A stretch of 64,000 nucleotides of DNA from the NCBI GenBank assembly GCA_012064415.1, contig SSNU01000045.1:86121-150120 (forward strand), written 5' to 3'. A program made the position numbers and the translations under genes. This document shows, in pieces, positions 35,701 through 46,783 of this stretch. Numbering within the stretch: the first letter of the stretch is position 1; every line of letters starts with the position of its first letter. This DNA is from Gyrodactylus bullatarudis (Eukaryota; Platyhelminthes; Monogenea; Gyrodactylidea; Gyrodactylidae). The notes beneath the pieces were generated by a model that saw only the letters and a program-made list of their open reading frames with translations, had not been told where the DNA came from and made no database searches.

Positions 35701-38700
35701 TGGAAATTCTCTGTCTAAGTATTAGCTTGATTTATTTTTGCATTGTTTTCATATGCCTCATACAAGAAAAAGCAGAATTAATTTAACATAGACTTTACTT
35801 TCATAGTCAATGTTTTATAACATTGTTTCCCTTCTGAATTTCATAAGAATAATCAAGGAAGTATGCTAGATTATTCTCTCACTAAGTGTATTGAGAAGAG
35901 CTCTTGCTAATACAGCTCTTTTCTAATCATTAGACCAAAATATTTTGAGCTTGCTGTGCTGGTAAAAAAGAATTTTCTCACTTGAAAGAAAATTTTTGTT
36001 TCACAAAATATTCAGGCCCTCTTTTACGATATAAAGAAAAAATATTTGTAAAAATCTATTTCTAAGGTAATTATTAGAGATTTTTTACTAAAAATGGACT
36101 TTGACACTATCACTTCCACCTTAATGGAAAATTATTTAAATAATTAAAATTCAGGGAAAATCAAATTGAATATCCTTTTTTTATCCTTACAAATAGCAAT
36201 ATTTTAGCAAAATTGAATTTTAAAAATAGCAATACCCAAATTCATCCCTATTAACAGTAATTTCTTCAGTAATATAATTGTTTATTTATTGCCATGATGA
36301 AATTAGAATTCTGTACACAGTTTACCCATTCATAGTATAAGACCTCAAGACCAATGAAAATCAATGATTTACCCTGATTGGTTTAAAAAATTTTATTCAA
36401 TAATATTCGAGATACATGTAAACTCTCTCTTTTTTTCTGTTGTTAAATTTAAAAAACATTAACTTCAATTGCTAATTACTGGTTTCATTGCATACGACTT
36501 GATTATAATTACCCTTCGTATAATTCAATGCTAAGATTCTGAGTCAAACTCATGGATGTGTGTTAGGGTATGAAATTGCCTTATCTACCTAGAACGGAAA
36601 ATCATAAAAATTGCATAAATGGCAAAATCGGGTTATTTTTAACCCGAATAAATTTTTCTAAAATTATAAATTTATTTGACACATCTTTCATAGACAATCA
36701 TTACAAATAATCGAATAATTTTCTTTAAAAGTAAAATCAAAACATTTCACACATTCGCGATATCCTTTTCGATCTTTTTCTTTGGGACAATAAGGACATC
36801 TTCTATTTTTTACTGAAGAGTCATCAGTGATGACTTATGTCGTTTTGAGTTGATTCCATTAGTGGAATTTCTGCTTGACGTTTATTAGAAGTTTTTTCCA
36901 TCAGCATGGTGCACAAGTTTTTTAGGAATCTTAGGCGTGCACTTTTTGTTTTCTTTTTCGAAAAATTTGGATTCCTCAAACAATATAAGACATAGGAGTT
37001 GTAAGCTGCTATATCTATGATGTTCTAAAAAATAGCTAATGGCCATCTTCTCGTTCCACGTTTTGATGATAAGTTTCTTACAACTTGATCCAGTGTGTCA
37101 ACCCCTCCTTTAGCTGAATTATAGTATTGAATTATCTCTGGTTTAGAGCCTCCATCATCAAAAGTTTCATAAAGAGAGGATAATAAAACAACAGGTTTAT
37201 TTTTTTCTGTCCGAACCGAAGAATTGAAGTTTCATCGTGCTGAATATATTGTATTTCACCCTCATTTATTTTTGGTGAACAAAATTCTTTAAGAAGAAAT
37301 CTCCTAGATTTTCTGCAAGTTCCTACCAGTGCTGTACTATTATTTGAAAGAAATTTCGAAAGAGCCATTGATGTGAAGAAGTTGTCGCGTATTACAGTGC
37401 GACCTTTCCTAATAAAAGGTTGAATAAGTTCTTTTACAACTCTATTGCCTTGATTCTGTTCTACTTGTGGTCCATCTTTACCAATGTAAATTTGGGCATT
37501 CAACAAATAAGAATTTTTCGCATGACAAGCAGCCCATAGTTTTATTCCATATTTTCCAGGTTTTGATGGAATGAACATTTTGAAAGGACATTGACCTCGA
37601 AAAGAAACCAACTGCTCATCAATAGTTATCTGATCTGAGGGTTCATATGCTGTTTGGCAGTTGAGAATAAAGGGAGAATCAAATAGGGTTCGAATAGGTC
37701 TGAGTTTGTCCCGCGTAGTAGTTGAAATTCTTTCAACTTTATTATCGAACCTTATATACCGTTTGATTATACAATATCTAGAGAAAGAAATGTAATCACC
37801 GACTTGAATTGGGCCATAGTTGTCTATCCAAAGCTCCTCCAAGTCCATATTCTTTTGCCGAAAAACTCCAAAATATAGACTTATAGCAATCCAAACATCT
37901 GAGTGCTTATTCCTTTCAGACCAGCTTTGAAACGGCAAATATTCCTAGATGGTATTCTATATACATTTCTTCTAACGCTTGTGTAAAGATAGGTTCCACA
38001 TTTGGATATAAGCCCAGTTACTTCTTGTTCATCGTAATTTTCCTCATCAGATGAACCCAAGATGAACTTAAGATCACTGATGATTTCATCTCTTTCAGAA
38101 TCAGTTCCAGACCAATCAGAATCGCTGAAAATATCCTCAACTGTAACTCTTGGAAGCCGTAAATAGTCGTCTTGAAAATAAACATGATATGGACCTACCA
38201 ACATCATAATTTTGGTGTAAACGTCTGGGTTATTTTTAACCCGGATTCGCCGTATGTGCAATTTTTTATGTCTAAAAACAGTTTAGACGTATTGTAATGA
38301 AACCAAAACAAACATTGTTTGGTTGATAAACTTTATGACTTGGATTACATAAACAGTTGAGTCGAAAATCTGTCTGCATAAAATAAAAAATCAAGCCCAA
38401 AAATGATCCGGGTTAAAAATAACCCGATTTTCCGTTCTAGGGTTAAGATTCTGAGTCAAACTCATGGATGTGTGTGAGGGTATGAAATTGCCTTATATAC
38501 CTTCGAATATTTAATAATTACAATTATCATTCCACTATTTCTGAGAAGCTACTTCTGATTTGTCATTCCACTATTGTTGTTTCTCTCTTGGTTATTGACT
38601 TTAAATCAAAAATTTTCTTCGTTCCTTGAGACGGTAACAGGATTCAACGGGTTCGATATTTCAATATTAGGTTATTTAAGGAAATTCGATTTCGTTTGAA

Positions 38701-41700
38701 GACAATGATTTTAAGAAAAAAAAGAAAGGCTTCTTATGTGTAAGTTTGGTATTGTTTAATTTGCTTGTTGAGCAAATTAATAAGCTGAAAAATAGCAGAA
38801 TATTAGCAAAATTATTTCATAAACTAACAAAGAGACCATAATTTAAATCAGATATCATTGCTTATTAACATACTAAAAATAGGATTTAATTGTAATAACC
38901 AGTGAACACATTTGCTATTAGGTTAAATGAAGAAACACTGTAATTTCTACATTGGTATTATGCTGTATCAGAATTTGAGAATCACCCCATGATCGTGTAA
39001 AAATTGAATTTGTGATCATTTTCACTACTTGAAAATCGATGGAATTTTGATGATTCAAGATCCCTGAAAATTGACTAATTTATCAAAATATTAACTATAA
39101 CACGGATTAATTATAATTATCATATGTACTTTGGCTATAGATTCAAAAAGAAAGTTTATTTTTCAAGTCTCAAAGAGCTTCAGAGTACCACTTGGTGGTA
39201 GAAATTTCTGATTTCAATAAGGAAACTTATCCCTTCTGTAATGTATACTGGGTAAGAGAAAAGATGGATTATACTCTCAATCGTATTTTATTTTTTGGTA
39301 ATGATGACGATGATTCACATTCCTACATTTGATGATTAATAAAATTGATAAAAAATTTTGAGAATACCTCGATAGAAACTCAATTCATTAGATATGGAAT
39401 ACCATTATGAAATATATTAACAAAAATTTACCCTATCCATTGCATTATGATAGCTTTCAGGCTAATGTATCATAACTAATAATAGGGAGAGAGGGTAAAC
39501 AACTTCTAATTACTCCTCCTGTATATTATTTTCTCGTCTATCCTAAAAATTATAATTATCTATAAGAAATACATCTAGGTGAGTATAGTGTACGAGTGGC
39601 CCTACATGGCTCATGTAACATGATGGCCATTAGAGAGGTGATACATGATATACTTACATTCAATCATGGGGGTAAATATTCATTGCCTCTAATTTTAAGG
39701 TATTTATTTTTACTCGCATGCAGTGGTACAGAGAGCTTAGATGTAGTTATTGGAAAATAACTTGAATGTTATGGAGAGACAAGTTAGATTGGATAGATAA
39801 AAATTGCCAAAATTAACCCTTACAAATAATTTTTTTCGTCGCCCAAAAGAGAGGATTTGTAATTTAAAATTATTACGCTGATTCCGAACCAGAATTCGGT
39901 TTTGAGAGCCAACTTATCATTTAAAGTTAATTGAGTTTAGAATTGGAATTTTTCGGCTCTAAAACTAGGTATTTTCTAAACTATGAGAGATATCGAGAAG
40001 GAAATTATATAAAACTGATTGATTTGAAGATGAGAATTTACGAATTTTTACTAAAAACTATTTAGTTTTCTCCACATTCAAAGAAAAATATAATTTTTTG
40101 AATTCTAAAACGGAATGAGCTAATAAGATGTGGATATTCGTAAAAATTCCGAAAAAATTCAATCTGACCAAAACTAGGCCGTTTTTCGAATTTTGAAAAC
40201 AAAAGAAAAATTTTAACAAGCAGAGGATTTCAATTTTTAACTTTTGAAAAACTAACCAACCAGAATTTAGATTTTGATAAATTTATGTGATCATTGTAGT
40301 AATTAGCATGGGTAATGTTTAAATTGATTATGTAGGAAGTCGTACTAATAATATCGATGGCTATGTAACTTTTGAGGAAGTCAAAAGAAGTCAGGATTCT
40401 TCATCAATTAATCATAGTGAATTTTAAGCATTAGCTACAGTCAAAAAATTGCTACTTTTTTCCTTTAAGGCCTAAGGTTTAACGTCGATCAATTTTGACA
40501 ACATGCTCTATAGGTTTAAATAACGAGATTTGAGAAATATTCGAGTTTGTGTTCAATTGATTTTAAACTTTGAAAAGTGTATTTTTGGTCAAATAAGGAG
40601 TCTAAAGGGTGAAAATAACTCAAAAATTTTGAGCCGAAAAGTTAGTTAAAATAGGAAAAAATATGGCCATTTGCAATATCGTAATTTTAGATCATTTTTC
40701 GGCTCTGAGAATGAAGTTCATTCAATCAACTATAAATCAGAACCATGAAAATGTTCACTCAGTAATCAATAAATTGTTGAATAAAGTCTTTATTGATCAA
40801 AATTTGGCTGGCATCCTCGTTTAATTAATTGAATTCTCTATAGAATGGTGTTCAAATCATAACTGTATGACATTTGAAAAAAGATTATTCTGCTTTCAAG
40901 TAGCAACATTAAAATTTGTGATTTTAGCAATAATTTCTAGCTATTTGACAACATTATTCACTGGTTATTTTTGCTCAAGCTGACAAAATTGACATCTTCG
41001 GATTCTGCATGAAATAAACACTCTAATGATGGTCCATTGGGCCAAGCTTTGCAGTATTCTAATTATTTTTTGATTTCGATGATCAACCCCTACTGTATGT
41101 GAATCTAAAGTTGGGAATCTATGATTTTAACGAAAACCTCAATTTTTAAATCTAAAGTACGAGTATGTAAAAGATATCTTGGAATCCTACTCATGTTCCC
41201 CACTTTTACAATTTAAGTAAAAATTTTATAATGAAAAATATAGTCATTTTTCAAATTTCGGTTTGGCCTAAAATCCCAATTTTTCGAACTTTGAGCTAAA
41301 AATTTTTATTGATTTCAAAGTGAGAAAGTGATCAAAAGTTTATTTTCTGGATCACAATGAGACACGAATGTCGAATATGCTGAATCTGTTCTAATGCATA
41401 ACTTCGATTTTTTAATCATTTTCACTACTAGAAAATCGATGGAATTTCGACAAATCGAAATCCCTCGAAAATGGTGGATCTTACGAAAAATTCTTGGCAA
41501 TATTCGGCATTCGTGTCTTATTGTGATCCAGTAAATAAACTTTTGATCACTTTCTCGTTTGAAATCAATAAAAATTTTCAGCTCAAAGTTTGAAAAATTG
41601 AGATTTTGGGCCAAACCGAAATTTGAAAAATGACCATATTTTTCATTTAAAAAGAATCTTTAATAGGTTAAATGTACCAAAAATTACAAATCTGAGAAGA

Positions 41701-44700
41701 GATAAAATCGCCCAACAACCTCCTATAAATATTTTGTAGAAAACACTCGCTACTTGTAGGTATGATGGTTACACATCATGACGGTAATTATGAATAACGA
41801 ATTTTCCCTATTGTAAAATTAGACCGAGATCTAATTATTATGGGAATATCAGAGTACACGTCTTCTTAGTAGCTCATGAATGGACCCCACTTCCAGGGCA
41901 AGGGTTAAATCAAGCTACAAGCTTGTTTTTTTCATCCGTGTGATCAAACTTTTTTCGGATTCTAGAGAATTTTTTTGTTTTCTCATCAACTGGAAGTGAT
42001 TCAAGAATCTTACTAATTAATTAAAAAATTTAACTATTTTTTAAATCATTCAATTAAGCCAGGATTAGAGATTGATAAGATCTGGCGAATCAAAAATTTC
42101 TTTAAGGAAAATTCTTTCTTCCACTGATGACGATAAAAAAATGAATCAAAAAAAATATTTTAAGGTCTGATGATTTGAAGGACCTTGGAAATTGTGAATA
42201 GTTAATTTTCATCTTCAGCTAGCTTCGATGTCTTGAATCATTTCTTGTATATTTCGACAGTGTTCAGGGAGGGAAGTAGTTAATGTAAATTGTTAACTCA
42301 AAATTTATTGATTTGAATATTTTCTGAGTGTCTGAAATAAATTTGTTTTCACTTCAATTCAAGATACATCATAGGGGAGCGATTAATATAGAGCAAAGTG
42401 TGAATGTCGTGCTCAACGCTTTTGTACGAAAAATGGAGAATAAATTTGAGTAATTTTTCACACTGTATTGGTTTGTCAGTTTAATTTCTCATCTTTATCA
42501 CATTTAAAACTAGTTTTAATTTCAACAATTGCTTTTATCTTTAATCTTGTGACCAGATAAGGGAAAAAATCTCCTCATTTTCAATTAGATTAATTAAAGT
42601 CACAGAGATATATGTCCACGCACCCCCTATTTTCTTTCAGAATTCTACTATTCGATGCATACAATTCGTGCTATTGAGAAATAGATCCAATTTCTATACT
42701 CATTTATTTCCGGTATGTCTTGGGAAACAATGTTTAAAATGCATGCCCAGTTAACGTTAAAGTTTGATATAAAAGGGACCTATCTAATTGGTTTTTATCA
42801 ACTACAATTTTCTTGTGGGATGTCAAAATAAAGAGAAATTAGAGAAATGAAAGTAGTTTTACTAATTCTTTAGAATGAAAGCATAGAAAATGAGTTTTTT
42901 AGAGATAAAGGGACCTTACTACTAAAAACTAGGCTTAATTTAAAAATGAACTCATCACACAAATTAGTAAATTGGTAAACTTACCAAAATAATTACGCTA
43001 ATTTCGGATCTGAATTTCTTTTTGAAATCAGACTTATCATTTAAAAAATAATAGAGGTTCAAATTGGGATTGTTTGGCTTTTAAACCAGTTATCTTTTAA
43101 CTATTAGAGATATACAGCTATTGGCGATGATATGATTCACGTAATTTATCAAAAACTTCCGAAAATCTGCTTAAAATCATATTTGTAGATATATAAGAAA
43201 AGATTTTTTATTCACTAAATGTACATTTCATTATGGTTCATCAGTAATGACAAATAAATAATGATAAAAGTTAAAAATTCATTGAAAATAATATTTTACA
43301 TACATTATTATGAAAGAAGTATAGTAAAAATTGAAAATTAGAATATAATGTGAGCTGAAAAAACTCCAAAACTCTTCAATAAATAGCAAGAGTGAAGAGA
43401 AAAGTGAAAAAATCTCACATAGGCCATGGTAATTGAAGATTATAAGAGTAATTTTTCTGAACACAGAGGTTTGGTTTAAAGTGATTGAAGCTATTGTTTT
43501 TTCTTTCACATAATTTTATCAGAGTCTGATGTATATTAAAATTCCCATATACTGGTAGATTAAAGTGAAATTTTACCAATGAGAGGAATTATTTGGAAAT
43601 TACGAACACTCAGCGTCAAATAGGATAAATTTCAAAACAACTTGGTTACTGAAGATTTAAGGTAAAGATGGGGTTGAAATTTGCCCCATTTTCAAGAGAC
43701 TCTTGATGAATCTGCTTATTGATTTCATACATGAAAAATATATCTTTTTTTGAATTATTTATTCAGCTTCTATTTACATGAATCTTATCATCTCAAAACG
43801 CTGATAAGTTTAATAATTTCGATCAAAAAAAGATCATGAGTTCAGGAATTCTAATCCTTTCTGAAAAAGCTTATATATCAATGGCATTCCTAGCAAAAAT
43901 CTAGCATGATAGCAAACTTAGATAGTAAAAAAAGTCGGTTTGAACCTAAGGGTCATATATCAGGTCATATCAAAAAGTTTATACGTTAATTTAAAATCGT
44001 ATTTCATTCTTGACTTGGAAATAAACTGTCTTTTTCATCTCAAACTTGCCTTGTCTACCATTTCCAGAATTTCAACATCCTACAGATTAATTTTCTTTGT
44101 GAAAGCTGTTTTTGAAAGCTTGATTTATATTCAATTGAAACAATGCTCATTCGTTAATTTTAAAGATTTGAATTTTCTCTCTATAGGTTTGGTTCCAAAA
44201 TCGTCGAGCAAAGTGGAAGAAACGTAAAAAGGTTGTCGTCTCTTCAAATTCGTCTTCAAATAATTCGACGAATACAAAGGGTATGATGGCAAACTTTATG
44301 AAACAAGCCTCGCCAAATAGCAATCTTGATCAGAGGAAATATTCACCATCATCAACGAATGAGTTTCCTTATCACGGACAAAATAATCACAGCGCCCCAG
44401 TGAACAATAATCTCGATCCAAAGGATTTTTTTCATCCAATTTCTCGATTAAAGATGCTCTCAACCTATGCAGCTAGTGATAACCTTCCTTCAATTCAGCC
44501 GACCAATGCCAATCTACAGAGTTTACGTTCAGCCTCTGAGTCTTCGAATTTTCATTTGAACTTTAATCATAGTTCATCTAATGAGCAAGATGAATTCAAA
44601 AATTGGCAAAACTCGAGTAGGTTAATTTTCATCACTAAAAGAAGATTATCAAAACACAGTCTAGCAAAATTTTCATCGGAATTCTTACAACATATTCATC

Positions 44701-46356
44701 AGGTTAAATAATGAGATTCTGGAAATTTGAGTAATTTTTTGCGTTTAGATTTCGAGAAATATTTGAAAGTGTGTTTTACCGAGTTTTAGGTCTTATATTT
44801 GCTCTCAAAGGTTTATTGAAACTGTCATTACAAATCTAAAAAGACAGACATTGTTTGTAAAAAATTCTCTACAATTGGTTGTCGCAAATTTTTGAGCTAC
44901 CTCCTCTGGTTTAGAAGCCATGCTCGTTAAAACAACTGCAGATTCTTAATCAGCCTATTCACAAACCATAGGATAGAGTCTATCCAATAGACAAAAGATT
45001 GATTGCGAGTCATGAAAAAAATTCTCTAAGACTTTAAGGGTTAAACTGAAATGTGTAAAAATAGTTGAAATTTATAAATCTGCTTTGGGTATTAGAAAAA
45101 AAACGTCTCAAAACCAACCAAAACGGTGAAAAACACGGCTATTTTCTTAATCTGAATGAATTTTTTACAGCTTCAATAAACATTTGAGAGCGAAAATAAG
45201 AGCTAAAACTCGGTTAAACACTAATTCAAATATTTCTCGAAATCTTAACGCTAAAAAATTCTCAAATTTCCAGAATCTCATTATTTCAACTAGATGAACG
45301 CAGTCGAAATTTCACTGAGTATAAAGTAAAAGTGTTATTTTAAAAGTAGTACGTGTAATTATTTTAGTAATTTCTTCAAATAAAAATCTCATTTATTACA
45401 ACTGATAATTAAATTGAAACTACTTCAGTTCGACGTTATAGTAGCAATTTTACTTATATTTTTTGCTACTTATATCTGTTTATTGTATTCAGTAGATATG
45501 GAAGTTTTTAGAATCTTCTTTATTTATTCAAGAGAGAAGATCAAGTATGGACTCAATTATAGCTAAAGGTAGAAGCTGCTTTACTTATGAAAGGTCAGTT
45601 GTTACGAAATTGGATCAATTAGATTTTCTTCAATAGAATGCCTGCTACGAAAGAAATTCTTATTATGCTCTAATACAAAAACAAATTTACAGTGAACTTC
45701 CTAAAAAAATATATCAAGAAGAGGAACTAACTAAAATATTTAAACCTCTCTATTAATGAGTAATGAGATCTACTTTGAGTGCTTCCATCTTTCTTATTTC
45801 AAGTTCAAATGTGTTGAAAATTTGACTACGTCATCTATGTCTAGCTCTCTATCACCAGAATGATTTTAGTTTCACTTTATCGGATTCAAACTAAATAAAT
45901 TAAACACCATTCGATGCAGAATCAAAATTTGAGACAGCTGGTTAATTTTCATTCCAAAATATTCCCTTAGAACAGTTTTATTTGATAGGTTATTGAAGCT
46001 CGGTAACACTTAGTAACTAAGTCTTAGTTCAACAAATTATTTTTTTTTTAATTTAGTTTAGATTTTTCATAAATTTTAAATGCTGTATTTACACAAACGA
46101 GGTGTTAATCGTATTCTTCATGATTTTAGTACAACATTCAATATTGGCAGAGATGCAAGTAGAAACTCAGGGGAACCTATCAGAATTCATCAAGGACCAG
46201 AGAACAACTGGATTATGTACAGAGATCAATTCACATTATTCCAATCCGTTAATAAATTTCCATAGTCCTACCAATTATAATAGTAGTCGTGGAGAAGAAA
46301 ATTTCAAAAAAACTGATGAACCCGAAAATCTTTTGGACGACATGAAGAACTCTTGA
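23750..46356 (+). CDS. otp: Orthopedia-like paired-class homeodomain transcription factor
   Basis: Exons with matching phases: 23750-24065; optional 21-nt microexon 25069-25089; 25619-25995; 31272-31439; 31504-31812; 44187-44616; 46130-46356 (TGA). They give about 615 residues. The homeodomain spans two exons: [36 protein letters not shown], then RVQ | [15 protein letters not shown]. The intron falls at homeodomain position 46/47, a common site in paired-class genes. Position 50 is Gln, and helix 3 plus the KKRKK tail match Orthopedia closely. The long N terminus ([13 protein letters not shown], Asn/Ser-rich) and acidic C terminus are low-complexity. The OAR motif typical of Orthopedia is not seen. 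In animals Orthopedia specifies neuroendocrine neurons. The homeodomain identity is firm, exon ends at 44616/46130 less so. Confidence 0.85.
24190..24500. repeat. partial fold-back repeat in otp intron 1
   Basis: One arm of the family whole at 29521-30238: gatcattttcactgcttga, gggatcaaaggttatttttc and the tagacaagaaaa block. It lies inside the first otp intron and is non-coding. Confidence 0.5.
25069..25089 (+). other. possible 21-nt microexon of the otp-like gene
   Basis: GTAGTCATGGAAGATTTACA plus G is bounded by TTTCAG on the left and GTTTTT on the right. Its 21 nt keep the frame between exons 24065 and 25619, adding SHGRFTV to give SASHCSHGRFTVLNCLG. The donor GTTTTT is weak. Only cDNA can decide. 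Confidence 0.35.
26503..27007. repeat. hairpin in otp intron built from a copied exon
   Basis: Arms 26503-26726 and 26784-27007 (224 bp each, loop 57 bp) are reverse complements without indels and with at least one mismatch. The right arm and the next 40 bases are a diverged copy of the minus-strand exon at 50262-50425: both contain ctttctttttctacagatag, the caatacaag block and gccgaacagctc. The right-arm copy carries an in-frame TAA where the 50-kb copy has CAA. Transcribed within otp pre-mRNA, it would form a long double strand. Confidence 0.85.
27605..28378. mobile_element. fold-back MITE family A, complete copy
   Basis: The ends are GGAGTATTTGCAAAATTGGT (left) and the complement of ACCAATTTTGCAAATACCCC (right). 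The long arms match for about 370 bp with small indels, and the centre is the stem-loop ACTACTTGAAAGTAGT. Related copies: 34670-35113 (internally deleted), 2090-4085 (split by piggyBac) and 8815-8990 (fragment). It lies in the otp intron. The small frames inside are mirror images and not genes. Confidence 0.8.
29110..29270 (+). pseudogene. decayed coding-like fragment in otp intron
   Basis: The plus strand reads [20 protein letters not shown], then [20 protein letters not shown], before a stop. A second copy at 16634-16770 reads QCTTKLMDIRE, stop, DVSRV. Two copies sharing a protein-level pattern suggest a retroelement or a dispersed gene fragment. The family is not recognised. Confidence 0.35.
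29521..30238. mobile_element. 718-bp fold-back element in otp intron
   Basis: The left end gaatttgggaattcatgatt pairs with the right end aatcataaattcccaaattc, and the two halves stay complementary almost to the centre near 29880. Landmarks are ggatcatcactagataaaga on the left and its diverged complement tctttgtctaatgatgatcc on the right. No coding capacity. It belongs to the same broad family as the elements at 41.4 and 61.0 kb. Confidence 0.8.
31845..32453 (-). mobile_element. KRBA2/Ginger-type non-autonomous element in otp intron
   Basis: Inverted inner ends: tgagtttctacattgaccat at 31872 and its complement ending 32396, continuing for about 60 bp of matching arm (cccccttatgactaaataa). The right end extends through agtgtatacactgattaaag to CGTAACA at 32453, like the CGTAACA end of the 50-kb element. 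Inside, the minus strand 32219-32010 encodes only a KRBA2-type tail: [27 protein letters not shown]. It starts directly after the homeodomain exon. Confidence 0.65.
33411..33505 (+). repeat. 95-bp repeat, inverted partner at 44934-45028
   Basis: It is the reverse complement of 44934-45028 with one mismatch seen and no indels (includes ggatagactctatcctatgg). The two copies lie in the otp introns on either side of the exon carrying homeodomain helix 3. The right copy is followed by CTTTAAGGGTTAA, which looks like a piggyBac-type end. Confidence 0.8.
34143..34584. mobile_element. 442-bp fold-back element in otp intron
   Basis: The ends ttttgcaaaattacttaaat and attTAAGTAATTTTGCAAAA are complementary, and the arms run inward through cgcccatcgatatgaaaaaa and ccatgcttctggaataagat. 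A partial copy of the same family lies at about 16985-17180. Non-coding. Confidence 0.75.
34670..35113. mobile_element. MITE family A, internally deleted copy
   Basis: It begins GGAGTATTTGCAAAATTGGT and ends with the complement pattern ACCAATTTTGCAAATTCCCC. It keeps the tggttagtcctttctgtgct block but lacks the centre and most of the right arm. A piggyBac-like end (aactttaagggttaa near 34847-34861) is embedded. Confidence 0.7.
36588..38442 (-). mobile_element. piggyBac-type transposon, nearly complete (copy 2)
   Basis: The right end is the complement of CCCTAGAACGGAAAATCGGG, followed by TTAA (38443-38446). The left end is CCTAGAACGGAAAATC at 36588, one C short. The palindrome CGGGTTATTTTTAACCCG is near both ends (36629-36646; 38409-38426) and again at 38227-38242 just before the transposase start. 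About 60 bp of flanking DNA (attctgagtcaaactcatgg...) occurs on both sides, which a simple TTAA insertion does not explain. It lies inside the 12.4-kb otp intron in antisense orientation. Confidence 0.88.
36688..38207 (-). pseudogene. piggyBac transposase with a few frameshifts
   Basis: The likely start is ATG 38207 ([11 protein letters not shown]), followed by an acidic region ([15 protein letters not shown]) and the catalytic core. The core shows [20 protein letters not shown] (first Asp), then [39 protein letters not shown] (second Asp), and [18 protein letters not shown] (last Asp). The C-terminal zinc ribbon YCPKEK...CVKCFDF...CNDC ends at TGA 36688. Frame changes are needed near 37940, at an A-run near 37200 (one A short), and near 36840. 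All catalytic residues are present, so this copy died recently. Confidence 0.88.
38447..43150. other. otp intron interior; repeats only
   Basis: No exon recognised. 38980-39085 is a scrap of the fold-back family. 40015-40200 is a partial copy of the element at 52381-53014 (gaagatgagaatttacgaat, ctaaaacggaatgagctaat). 41220-41655 is a separate fold-back element. The rest is unassigned AT-rich sequence. Confidence 0.5.
41220..41655. mobile_element. fold-back element in otp intron
   Basis: The arms tcatttttcaaatttcggtt and aaccgaaatttgaaaaatga are complementary, continuing with aatttttattgatttcaaag, agtgatcaaaagtttatttt and their complements. The centre is near 41440. The minus-strand open frame 41315-41614 is an artefact of this repeat. 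Confidence 0.75.
43150..43510 (-). pseudogene. Penelope-like 3' end fragment
   Basis: It matches the 3' part of the minus-strand Penelope copy at 5690-6010: cacataggccatggtaattg, the aatagcaagagtgaagaga block and the CTGATGA(N8)GAAATGTACA motif (43217-43248). Only the extreme C-terminal codons and 3' UTR remain. A shorter scrap of the same kind lies at 34040-34100. Confidence 0.6.
44934..45028 (-). repeat. 95-bp repeat, inverted partner of 33411-33505
   Basis: Reverse complement of 33411-33505 with one mismatch. It lies about 320 bp downstream of the otp exon ending at 44616 and is followed by a piggyBac-like TTAA end (aagactttaagggttaa, to about 45045). Confidence 0.8.
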
Positions 46357-46445
46357 CAAGTTTATTCAATCAAGATTATCATTTTATGATATGTTTTTAG
46401 ATGTGAAACATAATGATGAACAGGCTTAAATATTGTTTTATTATC

Positions 46446-46451
46446 AATAAA
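46446..46451 (+). terminator. polyadenylation signal of the otp-like gene
   Basis: AATAAA about 90 bases after the TGA at 46354-46356, supporting the 46130-46356 segment as the last exon. Confidence 0.6.
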
Positions 46452-46783
46452 GAAGAAGATTTAAACTTTAAATTTCATGTTTTTTATCTATATTTACTTG
46501 AAAGTAATTAGATAGATTGGGAAAATTTTGGAAACTTGACAATTTTGAGTCAACATTTCTACATTTCTAACCCATAGATCATCGAATACTAATCGGGATT
46601 TGAAGTTATGTGGCGGATTCAGCCCAAGTATCAGCAGAGAATAAACTAATTAGCTGAAATACTTTATCAATAGAAAATGTAGAAGTTTCATATGGTCCTG
46701 TGGATTTGCGTCATGCTTAAAACTTAAATGAAATTACAGGAAAAGTATAGCGAAATTAAGGTTTTATATTTGAATTAAAAATT

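Noticed and set aside
38208..38261. Upstream extension of the piggyBac transposase ([13 protein letters not shown])
   Set aside because: The frame opens at TTG and runs through the conserved palindrome; the first ATG is at 38207, so this is more likely leader.
41315..41614. 99-codon minus-strand frame
   Set aside because: Lies wholly inside a fold-back element.
43279..43509. 76-codon minus-strand frame
   Set aside because: Penelope 3' end scrap with low-complexity translation.
46130..46265. Alternative last otp frame ending VNKFP
   Set aside because: It needs donor AG|GTTAAT; the donor GTAGGT one step earlier gives a longer acidic, Asn-rich tail that stops just before an AATAAA.
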